NCBI GenBank assembly: GCA_005884825.1
Contig: VAZT01000111.1
Coordinates: 1-6,166, forward strand
Reading direction: 5' to 3'
Length of the DNA: 6,166 nt
From: Alphaproteobacteria bacterium
GTDB taxonomy: Bacteria > Pseudomonadota > Alphaproteobacteria > ATCC43930 > CGMCC-115725
Positions within the stretch are counted from its first letter, which is position 1. Every line of letters begins with the position of its first letter. A program made the translations under genes and the position numbers. The notes beneath the pieces are model-generated. The model did no database searches. It saw nothing but the letters and a program-made list of their open reading frames with translations, and had not been told where the DNA came from. Shown here piece after piece: positions 1-5,878 of the stretch.

Positions 1-1
1 C

Positions 2-563
2 GCTGTCCTCGAGCGTCTCGAGCAGCTTGAATAGGCTCGTCGCAGTTTCCTCGCCGATTTCCGAAGCGGTTCTCGGACGCCAGACGAGGCGCGCCGAAGC
101 GGCCGGGCCGAATCGGTTCTCGAGCGCATCACGCACCGTGTTCAAATCTTCCGGCGCGCAGGTCACCAAATGCTGCTCGGCATCGCTCTCGATGTCTCTT
201 GCCCCCGCTTCGATCGCGGCTTCGAACATGTCATCGGCGCCGGCCGTGGCTGCGGGGTACGAGATTTCACCGACCCGGTCGAACATAAAGCTGACGCTGT
301 TGGTTTCCCCCAAGGCTCCCCCCGATTTGGTAAAAGCGGCGCGCACCTCGCTCGCGGTGCGGTTGCGATTGTCGGTCAGCGCCTCGACGATGACCGCGAC
401 CCCACCCGGTCCATAGCAGCTGCGGGTTGGCCGCCGGGTCCGGCAGACCCGAGCGGGCTGCGGTCACGAGTTCCCGGATAATCTTGGTGAAGACCTTGGC
501 GCGCTTTTTATCCTGCGCGCCCTTCCGGTACATGATGTTCTTGAATTGCGAATGGCCAGCCAT
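2..563 (-). pseudogene. yebC: YebC/PmpR (TACO1) family protein, internally deleted and frameshifted, 3' end off the window
   Basis: YebC proteins are cytoplasmic; they were described as DNA-binding regulators and more recently as ribosome-associated factors that help translation. The ATG at 561-563 has GGAG at 568-571 on the minus strand. Residues 1-49 (563 down to 417) give a typical alphaproteobacterial N-terminus, MAGHSQFKNIMYRKGAQDKK to PDPAANPQL. From 415 down to the left edge the family continues in another frame: YGPGGVAVIVEALTDNRNRT, then TKSGGALGETNSVSFMFDR, then FKLLETLEDS at the edge. The block normally between these parts (RAAV...NMPKDNI...RAI...YEG, about 40 residues) is absent; one extra base (416) remains, so the lost length is about 3n-1. 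As read, the frame would continue with unrelated residues after residue 49. The sequence on both sides is otherwise well conserved, so the lesion is either recent or an assembly error. The family call is very secure; functional status is unknown. Confidence 0.88.
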
Positions 564-707
564 CGATCTCCGCGCCGCTCTCCGTCGGCATCAGCGCCGG
601 AAATGCTCGGCCCGGCGTGGCTAACAATCCAATATGGCAGCATTGCGGCGCCTCGGATCGCGGCAAAATATAGCCTACATTTGGCCTGAAGCGATTGAGA
701 GGCAGTG
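564..707. promoter_or_regulatory. Intergenic region upstream of yebC (possible divergent promoters)
   Basis: This gap lies upstream of yebC (leftward) and of the weak small ORF at 708 (rightward), so the yebC promoter should lie here. For the rightward direction, TTGCGG at 643-648 is 17 bases from the AT-rich AAATATA at 666-672, a poor match to a sigma70 promoter. No convincing yebC promoter, operator or riboswitch is visible. The functional assignment comes from position only. Confidence 0.25.
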
Positions 708-905
708 ATGCAGCGGGGTCGAGGGGGCATGGGGAGCCATAAGCACCGGGTCTCCGGCCATGCCACGCAGAGCCCGCGGCTGCGGCTCAGCAAGAAGCTC
801 GCCGCCGAACGAGGCGAGTATGACGCAGGCTCGCCCAGACGGCGTAAGCGCCTCGGTTTCGAGAGCGTGCAAGAGGCGCTGAAGGGCGAGCGCAAGCCGC
901 CCTAG
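708..905 (+). CDS. Possible small basic hypothetical protein (65 aa)
   Basis: This is an unrecognised short ORF. It is listed because the ATG at 708 has GAGAGG at 697-702, five bases upstream, and because third positions are G/C rich like the real genes. The product is rich in Arg and Lys (RLRLSKK, SPRRRKRLGFESVQEAL), with no recognised domain, signal peptide or membrane segment. The opposite strand carries an equally long open frame over the same bases (675-971), so an open frame alone proves little in this GC-rich DNA. A GTG at 705 directly precedes the ATG. It may be real, or the whole 564-1020 stretch may be non-coding. No function is proposed. Confidence 0.27.
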   Translation: MQRGRGGMGSHKHRVSGHATQSPRLRLSKKLAAERGEYDAGSPRRRKRLGFESVQEALKGERKPP

Positions 906-1007
906 CCGCTGACCCGCCAAAGAAAACTCCTCGGGTGGATGCAGCGGTCGGCCTTCGGTTGTGTTGACCATGGAGGCGGGACGGCCTCCTGGTCCGACCC
1001 GGTATGA

Positions 1008-1014
1008 AGAGGAG
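1008..1014 (+). promoter_or_regulatory. Ribosome binding site that sets the start at 1021
   Basis: AGAGGAG lies six bases before the ATG at 1021. It is the best Shine-Dalgarno match near this gene. It favours 1021 over the upstream in-frame GTG at 961, whose extra 20 residues look like non-coding translation. Confidence 0.65.
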
Positions 1015-1020
1015 TATCAC

Positions 1021-1341
1021 ATGTATCTGGCCCGGTTTTGCTACGACGTGCTGCCGGTCAACCGCCAGCGCGCGATCGACTTTATCCATCGCGAGGTCGA
1101 GGCCGCCCGCGCCAACCGCCTCAATGCCCGGATGCTGGTGCCGCTCACGCGCGGTCACGGGGAGGGGGCCGCCCTGCAATTCGAGGTCGAGCTGACGAGC
1201 CTCGACCAGCTCGACCAATTCCGCAACCGCGGCGTCGGCTCATCGCAGGAGACCGGAGACTGGATGCACGCCTTCAGCGAAATACTCACCTCGCCGCCTT
1301 GCGTCGAGATTCTGCGAATCGAGGACGCGAAGGCCGCCTGA
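1021..1341 (+). CDS. Small hypothetical protein, probable dimeric alpha/beta-barrel fold
   Basis: The 106-residue product is probably cytoplasmic; no signal peptide or membrane segment is seen. It begins with a strand-like segment (MYLARFCYDV), then an amphipathic helix (RAIDFIHREVEAARAN, about 16-32), a strand (ARMLVPLTR), a strand (ALQFEVELTS, 51-60), a helix with LDQLDQF (61-67), and a C-terminal strand (CVEILRIED). This order resembles the ferredoxin-like half-barrel of the dimeric alpha/beta-barrel superfamily (ABM, NIPSNAP and EthD relatives), but no specific family was recognised. The start at 1021 was chosen for its strong ribosome binding site. The gene ends six bases before the stop of the convergent oxidoreductase. 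A role alongside that enzyme is a guess from position. The fold is an inference; that the gene is real is fairly likely from its codon pattern and ribosome binding site. Confidence 0.7.
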   Translation: MYLARFCYDVLPVNRQRAIDFIHREVEAARANRLNARMLVPLTRGHGEGAALQFEVELTSLDQLDQFRNRGVGSSQETGDWMHAFSEILTSPPCVEILRIEDAKAA

Positions 1342-1347
1342 CCGGCC

Positions 1348-2394
1348 TCACCAGCGGGTGTCGAAGCCTTCGAAGCGGTGCGGGATGCGGCGAACATCGG
1401 TCACGAGCTCGCGCTGCAGCCCCGCGGGGGTGCTGGGCGGGAAGTTCAGCTCGATGGCGTCGGCGAGACCGCCGTAGCGCGTCTCGATCGCCGCGGCGAT
1501 TTCGTCATAGGTTCCGCAGGCGGCGAAGATTCGCACGACATCGTCGGTGATCTCGGCCGGCATATCGTTCCACCGGCCGGCGACCGACATCGCGTGCAAT
1601 TTCGCCCCGATCTCCTCGAGACCGTGCAGCGCAAGAATCGGAGCGTAGGTGCGGGTCGAAGAATAAATCGCGATGCGTTTTCGCGCCCATTCCACGCCCT
1701 CGGAGACGGTTTTCTCATCGGGCCCGGTCACTACGAACCCGCCGCCAAAGACGTCGAAATTGGCCTGGCAACGCCCGCTGCGCTCTATCCCCTCGGCGAT
1801 GCGCGGCAGCGCCACTTCTTCCAGATAGCGGCGCGAGCACAGCGGATGCAGCCGCACTCCGTCGCATACTTCGCCGGCGACCCGCAGCATCGCCTCGCCG
1901 ACCGCGGCGATCGTGATCGGCACCATCGGCAACCCGGTCGGCTCCGGCGAGAAATCCGGAGTCATCAGGGTCAGCTGATAATGCTCGCCGCGGTAATCGA
2001 GCTTGCCGCCGGTCTCCCAGCAACGCCAGAGCGCACGCAAGGCCCGGACGTAGTCGCGCAACCGCGGCGCGGGCGGGCTCCACGGGATGCCGAAGCGGCG
2101 CTCGTTGTGCCCTTTGACCTGACTGCCGAGGCCCAGCACGAATCGCCCGGTGGAGTTGGCATGCAGATCCCAAGCCTGGCTGGCCATCACCGTCGGGCTG
2201 CGCGGGAAAGCGACGGCGATCGACGGCGTGAGTTCGATCCGCTCGGTCGCGAGCGCGGCAAACGCGAGCGGTGTAAAGACATCGTGCCCGAGCTCGACGG
2301 TCATCAACGCGTCGAACCCCGCGGCCTCCGCCGCCGCGCCGAACGGGCCCGCCTCGCGCCAATGCCTCATCGGCAGCATCGTGAAGACACGCAT
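1348..2394 (-). CDS. LLM-class flavin/F420-dependent oxidoreductase (TIGR03617 / MSMEG_2256-like)
   Basis: This is a full-length bacterial luciferase-like monooxygenase family enzyme (348 aa), a single-domain TIM barrel of the cytoplasm. Family members transfer hydride or oxygenate substrates using coenzyme F420 or FMN; the substrate here is unknown. Seen in the sequence: the N-terminal strand MRVFTMLPM, then AAEAAGFDAL and the HDVFTPL segment (about 37-43), ELTPSIAVAFPRSP (55-67), the hallmark GRFVLGLGSQVKGHNERRFG (83-102), the cofactor-region segment ITIAAVGEAMLRVAGEVCDG (160-179), and the C-terminal TYDEIAAAIETRYGG typical of this subgroup. The ATG at 2392-2394 has GGAG about eight bases upstream. 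It is divergent from the hydrolase/EthD-like operon across 77 bases, suggesting joint control, and convergent with the small gene at 1021. The LLM fold is secure. F420 rather than FMN is inferred from similarity to the MSMEG_2256 group; F420 use is patchy in Alphaproteobacteria. Confidence 0.9.
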   Translation of the reverse strand: MRVFTMLPMRHWREAGPFGAAAEAAGFDALMTVELGHDVFTPLAFAALATERIELTPSIAVAFPRSPTVMASQAWDLHANSTGRFVLGLGSQVKGHNERRFGIPWSPPAPRLRDYVRALRALWRCWETGGKLDYRGEHYQLTLMTPDFSPEPTGLPMVPITIAAVGEAMLRVAGEVCDGVRLHPLCSRRYLEEVALPRIAEGIERSGRCQANFDVFGGGFVVTGPDEKTVSEGVEWARKRIAIYSSTRTYAPILALHGLEEIGAKLHAMSVAGRWNDMPAEITDDVVRIFAACGTYDEIAAAIETRYGGLADAIELNFPPSTPAGLQRELVTDVRRIPHRFEGFDTRW

Positions 2395-2471
2395 TCCGGT
2401 TCACTCCACTCTTCGTCGCGGAGACTGTATCATCGTTTCTCAAGGCTTTCGGGCGAAACAGGAACGTACGG
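2395..2471. promoter_or_regulatory. Divergent intergenic region between the LLM oxidoreductase and the hydrolase operon
   Basis: Both flanking genes must be transcribed from or through these 77 bases, so it should hold two promoters and perhaps a shared operator. It contains the Shine-Dalgarno of the leftward gene (GGAGT, 2403-2407 on the minus strand) and that of the rightward gene (AGGAA, 2460-2464). An AT-rich patch (TGTATCATCG, around 2427-2436) could be a -10 region, but no properly spaced -35 is evident. No clear palindromic operator is seen. Confidence 0.4.
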
Positions 2472-3389
2472 ATGACCTCACACGATTACGAAATCTTCGA
2501 GCTCGGCGATGTGGCGCTGGACACGGAATGGCTGATCCGCCCGGGCCGCGCGCTCGACTTGGAGCGGTACTTCATCATCATCCCAAACATGCTCGGCAAT
2601 GGCTTGTCCTCCTCGCCAAGCAATGTCGGTCCACCGCACGATCGCGGACGCTTCCCGGGTGTGACGGTGGCTGACAACGTACGAATCCAGCACCGTCTGT
2701 TGACCGAGCAACTCGGCATCGAGCGTGTCGCCCTCGTCTATGGCTGGTCGATGGGCGGCCAGCAGGCCTATCACTGGGCGGCGCTCTATCCCGAAATCGT
2801 GGAGCGGATCGCCGTCGTCTGCGGCAGCGCGCGAACCGCGCCGCACAACCAGGTTTTCCTGGAGGGCATCAAATACGCGCTGATGGCCGACCCGGCATGG
2901 CGCGACGGCTATTTCGCCGAGCCGCCGGTGCGCGGATTGCGGGCCATGGGCCGGATCTATGCCGGGTGGGCATTGAGCCAGGCGTTTTATCGGGAAGAGC
3001 TGTGGCGCACGGTCGGCTTTTCCTCGCTCGAGGATTTTCTGATTGCCGGCTGGGAAGCCAATTACCTGCGCCGCGACGCCAACAACCTGCTGGCGATGAT
3101 CTGGACCTGGCAGCACGCCGACATCAGCGCGAACGAACTCTATGGCGGCGATCTCGCCAAGGCGCTCGGCGCGATCTCGGCCGATGCCCTGATCATGCCG
3201 AGCACGACCGACCTCTATTTCACGGTCGCCGACAACGAGCGCGAGATTGCTCAAATGCGGCATGCCGAACTGCTCCCGATCCCGTCGATCTGGGGCCACC
3301 GTGCCGGCAACCCAATCCAAAACCCCGAGGACGACGACTTCATCGACCGCGCGGTGAAGGAATTGCTGGGCCGGCGTCCCGAAGCTTAG
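2472..3389 (+). CDS. MetX-like alpha/beta hydrolase (homoserine O-acetyltransferase family), apparently missing an N-terminal block
   Basis: This 305-residue cytoplasmic alpha/beta-hydrolase belongs to the group usually annotated as homoserine acetyltransferase-like; true MetX activity is not implied. Visible motifs are ERYFIIIPNMLGNGLSSSPS (31-50), the nucleophile elbow GWSMGG with Ser93, Asp247 in TTDLYF, and His276 in SIWGHRAGN, so the catalytic triad is complete. ATG 2472 has AGGAA seven bases upstream, and the N-terminus YEIFELGDVAL matches the family, so the start is right. However, family members carry about 38 residues between GDVxL and the D-x-EWLI segment (a SGATL...AYKTYGTLN...YPTxYSGxH block with early strands and the probable oxyanion hole). 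Here GDVAL runs straight into DTEWLI at residue 17. The loss is in frame but should impair folding or catalysis. It is the first gene of an operon with the EthD-like gene 15 bases downstream. The family call is strong; intactness is doubtful. Confidence 0.88.
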   Translation: MTSHDYEIFELGDVALDTEWLIRPGRALDLERYFIIIPNMLGNGLSSSPSNVGPPHDRGRFPGVTVADNVRIQHRLLTEQLGIERVALVYGWSMGGQQAYHWAALYPEIVERIAVVCGSARTAPHNQVFLEGIKYALMADPAWRDGYFAEPPVRGLRAMGRIYAGWALSQAFYREELWRTVGFSSLEDFLIAGWEANYLRRDANNLLAMIWTWQHADISANELYGGDLAKALGAISADALIMPSTTDLYFTVADNEREIAQMRHAELLPIPSIWGHRAGNPIQNPEDDDFIDRAVKELLGRRPEA

Positions 3390-3390
3390 T

Positions 3391-3395
3391 AGGAG
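3391..3395 (+). promoter_or_regulatory. Ribosome binding site of the EthD-like gene, immediately after the hydrolase stop
   Basis: AGGAG begins two bases after the hydrolase TAG (3387-3389) and lies nine bases before ATG 3405. The tight packing leaves no room for a promoter or terminator and supports co-transcription with the hydrolase gene. Confidence 0.7.
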
Positions 3396-3404
3396 TAACC
3401 GCTC

Positions 3405-3731
3405 ATGGGTGCAGCTTATCTCGTGGTACGCGCCGAAGTGCCCGATCCGGGTGACCGGGCGCCGTTCGATCATTGGTATGCGACCGATCACCTGCCTTGG
3501 GCGATTCGGGTTTTCGGGGCACGACGGGGCTGGCGGTGCTGGAGCCGCACCAACCCGGCTGTCCATTATGCCTTCTATGAATTCGCCGATGTCGCTGAGG
3601 CGCAAGCGGCGACCGCTTCCGACAAGAGCGCGCCGCTGGTCGCCGATTTCGATCGGGTCTGGGGCAACCGGGCGCCGCGCGGGCGCGAGATCCTGGAAAT
3701 CGTACAGGAGACGGGTCCGTCGACGGCGTAG
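3405..3731 (+). CDS. EthD-like small dimeric alpha/beta-barrel protein
   Basis: The product is a 108-residue, probably cytoplasmic protein. The N-terminal strand AAYLVVRAEVPD is followed by FDHWYATDHLP (21-31), the F/Y-x-x-W-Y-x-x-[ED]-H-x-P signature typical of EthD-like and related dimeric alpha/beta-barrel proteins. Then come RRGWRCWSR and VHYAFYEFAD (53-62), a helix with AEAQAA, DFDRVWG (81-87), and a closing strand REILEIVQE. Length and element order appear complete. Some relatives assist degradation of xenobiotics or act as small isomerases or monooxygenases, but no substrate can be assigned. Position as second gene of a tight operon with the hydrolase, opposite an LLM oxidoreductase, suggests a shared catabolic task. 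Family level is fairly sure; function is unknown. Confidence 0.8.
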   Translation: MGAAYLVVRAEVPDPGDRAPFDHWYATDHLPWAIRVFGARRGWRCWSRTNPAVHYAFYEFADVAEAQAATASDKSAPLVADFDRVWGNRAPRGREILEIVQETGPSTA

Positions 3732-3757
3732 AGCAGAGGCCGACGAGATTGGCGTGC

Positions 3758-3846
3758 TGTCATTGCGGGAGCGCCTTCGCGACGAAGCAACTCGACCGAA
3801 CGAGCGCTCGGCGGCCCGAGATCGCTTCGCTCTGCTCGCGATGACA
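3758..3846. repeat. Palindromic dispersed intergenic repeat (alphaproteobacterial REP/MITE-like type)
   Basis: The 89-base element begins TGTCATTGCG and ends CGCGATGACA, so its ends are inverted repeats matching at 9 of 10 bases. The arms continue with GCGACGAAGCAA on the left and GATCGCTTCGCT on the right, which also pair imperfectly. This matches from memory the very abundant Bradyrhizobium/Rhodopseudomonas-type intergenic palindrome (TCATTGCGAGC...GAAGCAATC and its complement). It encodes nothing. It sits between the 3' end of the hydrolase operon and the glycoside hydrolase gene and could fold into a long hairpin in RNA, perhaps ending or stabilising the upstream transcript. Only one copy is in the window, so dispersed status is inferred from known family members. 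Confidence 0.7.
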
Positions 3847-3872
3847 ATCCGACGGCCGTGTCGACCTAGGTG

Positions 3873-4352
3873 ATGGCTGCCGCGAGCTGGGGAAGAGCGT
3901 TGATTGCAGCCTACTGCCTCGCGCTGCCGGTTTCCGCCGGCGACGGCGATGCACCGGCTGTCCAGACATCCAACGCAGCAATAGCGTCACGGGACGGAGG
4001 ACGGTTGCGGGTCGAGTTCGCGGCAGAAGGGCAGCCGGGAATCCTGTTCAAACCCCGAAGCGGTGCGTGGGACTGGCGGGACACGAGCAAGCTCGTCATC
4101 CCGGTCGAGAATCCGAGCGGTGAGCCGGTGACGTTGCTGCTGCGCGTCAACGACGGTGCCGACCGGTCGCTCAGCGGTAAAATCTCGATCGCGCCCGACA
4201 GCGCCGGCGCTCTCACGCTGTGGATCGACGCGCCGTCGCCGCGGCAGATGGGGATGATCGCGGGTCCGTCGCTGACGGCGGCCGGACTCGAGCTGCACAC
4301 ATTGCCGGTAACTGCGACCGAAGACGTCCCGGGAGTTGGCCCGAGAAGGTGA
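3873..4352 (+). CDS. Agarase-like glycoside hydrolase, N-terminal part: signal peptide and CBM-like domain (broken gene)
   Basis: This is the first half of a gene split over two frames. The start is ATG 3873 (a GTG precedes it at 3870); the Shine-Dalgarno is weak (TAGG, very close). Residues 1-22 form a Sec-type signal peptide: WGR, then the hydrophobic stretch ALIAAYCLALPVSA, with likely cleavage after VSA22, so the enzyme is exported. Residues of about 30-150 look like the jelly-roll CBM-like domain found in front of agarase-type barrels: GILFKPRSGAWDWRDTSKLV, then VENPSGEPVTLLLRVND, then a SLSG-K-I-SI-P segment with LTLWID. After LPVTATE the frame reads a few unrelated residues and stops at TGA 4350-4352. 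The usual end of this domain and the linker (a strand with a LFL-x-RP-like motif and a VDRFGQ-like motif) are missing, about 40 residues by memory of the family. The barrel continues in the next entry. Confidence 0.72.
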   Translation: MAAASWGRALIAAYCLALPVSAGDGDAPAVQTSNAAIASRDGGRLRVEFAAEGQPGILFKPRSGAWDWRDTSKLVIPVENPSGEPVTLLLRVNDGADRSLSGKISIAPDSAGALTLWIDAPSPRQMGMIAGPSLTAAGLELHTLPVTATEDVPGVGPRR

Positions 4353-5848
4353 GCTCGGTCGAGATGCTGCGCGCCAGAGGCGCCCTAGAAGAGCACGAGC
4401 TCGCGAAATGGCTCGCCGGCTCGCCAAAGCGCGACCGTTTCGGCGGGCTTCCCGGAAACGGCGGCTTTACGGCCACCGGCTTTTTCCGGACCGAGCAACG
4501 GGATGGCAGATGGTGGTTGGTAACTCCCGAAGGAAACCCGTTCTTCTCGATCGGAATGGATGTGGTTGCGCCTTCGGGTGCGACGTATGTCGAAGGCCGC
4601 GAGTTCATGTTCCGCGATCTGCCGGCGCGCGAAGGCCCGCTTGCCGCACATTGGAGCGAGGGGGAAGATCGCCGGGGCTTGGGTGCGCAACGCGGCCGCT
4701 CTTTCGATCATGGTCACGCTTTCGATTTCTATACCGCCGATCTCGAACGCAAATTTGGCGCCGATTGGAGAGCCCGCTGGCGTGAGCAGGCATTGGCGCG
4801 ACTCGAGGCGTGGGGTTTCAACACGATCGGCAACTGGAGCGACCCCGGTTTGTGGTCGATGCATCGACTGCCCTATACGGTGCCGCTTTATCTTGAAGGC
4901 GAGTATGCCAAGCTCAGCTCCGGCGAGGATTGGTGGGGACCGATGCCCGATCCATTCAGTCCCCGCTTCGCTGCTGCCGCCGATAAAATGGCGCGCGATG
5001 CCGCTGCGCTGTTCCGGGGTGACCCCTATCTGATCGGTTATTTTGTCGACAACGAGTTGTCCTGGCGGGGTGCGTCGACGAACCCGCAGGAATATTACGC
5101 TCTCGCCGTCCATGCTCTTGCCGCCGGATCGGAGAGCCCGGCTAAGGCGGCCTTTGTCAATTATCTCATCGAGGCCTATCGCGAGCCCGAACGCCTTGGG
5201 CAAGCCTGGGGCATGCCAGTCACCTCTTGGGATATGCTGCGCCGTCCCGGGTTCGAGCTACCGCCCCCAGCCTTTGGTAATTCGACCGTCATCGGCGATC
5301 TGGCGGCGTTCAGCCGACGATTTGCCGAAGCTTACTTTCGAACCGTGGCAGAAGCCCTGCGCCGCCATGATCCCGACCACCTTTATCTCGGCAGCCGTTT
5401 CGCCTGGCAGACCGCGGAGGCGGTAGAGGCCTGCGCCCGCTGGTGCGATGTCGTGAGCTTTAATTGCTATCGGCGCTCGATCGCCGATGATCCCCCCGAA
5501 TGGGCGAAGTTCCACGCGCTCGGTAAACCGGCCCTGATCGGCGAGTTCCATTTCGGCTCGGCCGACCGCGGGCTGTTCTGGGAGGGGCTCGTCGGGGTCG
5601 GCGCGGAGAGCGAACGCGGCCCGGCCTATGCGCGCTACCTCCGCGCTGTCGCCGACAATCCCGACTTTGTCGGCGCCCACTGGTTCCAGTATCTCGACGA
5701 GCCGCTGACCGGGCGTACCCTCGACGGCGAGAACGCCCATATCGGCTTTGTGACAGTCGCGGATGTGCCGTACGAGGGTTTGGTGGACGCGGCGCGCGCG
5801 GCTAACCTGGCGATAATGCGTGATTTGCAGCGTGTCGGCTCGCAATAA
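4349..5848 (+). CDS. Agarase-like (GH50-type, clan GH-A) glycoside hydrolase, catalytic barrel (second half of broken gene)
   Basis: Family-like sequence is readable from WPEKVSSVEMLRA (codon TGG at 4337) to the stop at 5848. The longer open frame back to 4220 is not family-like. The GTG at 4349 is the earliest plausible independent start and overlaps the previous stop as GTGA; ATG 4364 is another. Counting from 4349 (499 aa), motifs are ATGFFRTEQRDGRWWLVTPEGN and PFFSIGMDVV near the start, GFNTIGNWSD, then GYFVDNELSW with the probable acid/base Glu236, DHLYLGSRFAW, DVVSFNCY, and ALIGEFHFGS with the probable nucleophile Glu399. The end is NPDFVGAHWFQYLDEPLTGR. The 163-residue spacing of the two Glu fits GH50 agarases as I recall them. 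Likely activity is endo- or exo-cleavage of a beta-linked galactan or similar polysaccharide; the exact substrate is unknown. Without the N-terminal half it lacks an export signal. Convergent with purM, 30 bases apart. Confidence 0.8.
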   Translation: MSSVEMLRARGALEEHELAKWLAGSPKRDRFGGLPGNGGFTATGFFRTEQRDGRWWLVTPEGNPFFSIGMDVVAPSGATYVEGREFMFRDLPAREGPLAAHWSEGEDRRGLGAQRGRSFDHGHAFDFYTADLERKFGADWRARWREQALARLEAWGFNTIGNWSDPGLWSMHRLPYTVPLYLEGEYAKLSSGEDWWGPMPDPFSPRFAAAADKMARDAAALFRGDPYLIGYFVDNELSWRGASTNPQEYYALAVHALAAGSESPAKAAFVNYLIEAYREPERLGQAWGMPVTSWDMLRRPGFELPPPAFGNSTVIGDLAAFSRRFAEAYFRTVAEALRRHDPDHLYLGSRFAWQTAEAVEACARWCDVVSFNCYRRSIADDPPEWAKFHALGKPALIGEFHFGSADRGLFWEGLVGVGAESERGPAYARYLRAVADNPDFVGAHWFQYLDEPLTGRTLDGENAHIGFVTVADVPYEGLVDAARAANLAIMRDLQRVGSQ

Positions 5849-5878
5849 CTACCAACACTTTGCCGGGAAGCCGAATTG

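Noticed and set aside
464..895. 143-codon minus-strand open frame overlapping the start of yebC
   Set aside because: It overlaps the yebC N-terminus in another frame, and its translation is low-complexity Arg/Ser/Pro text.
675..971. 98-codon minus-strand open frame
   Set aside because: The nearest GGAGG is too far upstream, there are no motifs, and it mirrors the plus ORF at 708. Not listed, though it cannot be fully excluded.
1331..1348. AGGCC...GGCCT inverted repeat over the two convergent stop codons, as a terminator
   Set aside because: The stem is only five base pairs with an eight-base loop and no T-tract on either side; expected by chance at this GC content.
1378..2475. 365-codon open frame on the plus strand
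   Set aside because: It lies antisense to the clear LLM oxidoreductase; the translation is Arg/Gly/His-rich with no family motifs, a typical shadow in GC-rich DNA.
2472..3389. Naming the hydrolase metX
   Set aside because: Family similarity is clear, but there is no methionine-pathway context, the N-terminal block is missing, and many members of this group are not homoserine acetyltransferases.
2478..3605. 375-codon open frame on the minus strand
   Set aside because: It is antisense to both the MetX-like hydrolase and the EthD-like gene, which carry full motifs; no recognisable domain on this strand.
3758..3846. CRISPR or attachment-site interpretation of the palindromic repeat
   Set aside because: There is a single copy with no spacers, cas genes, integrase or tRNA nearby; it fits a dispersed intergenic palindrome better.
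4385..5203. 272-codon minus-strand open frame
   Set aside because: Shadow of the glycoside hydrolase barrel; no family features.
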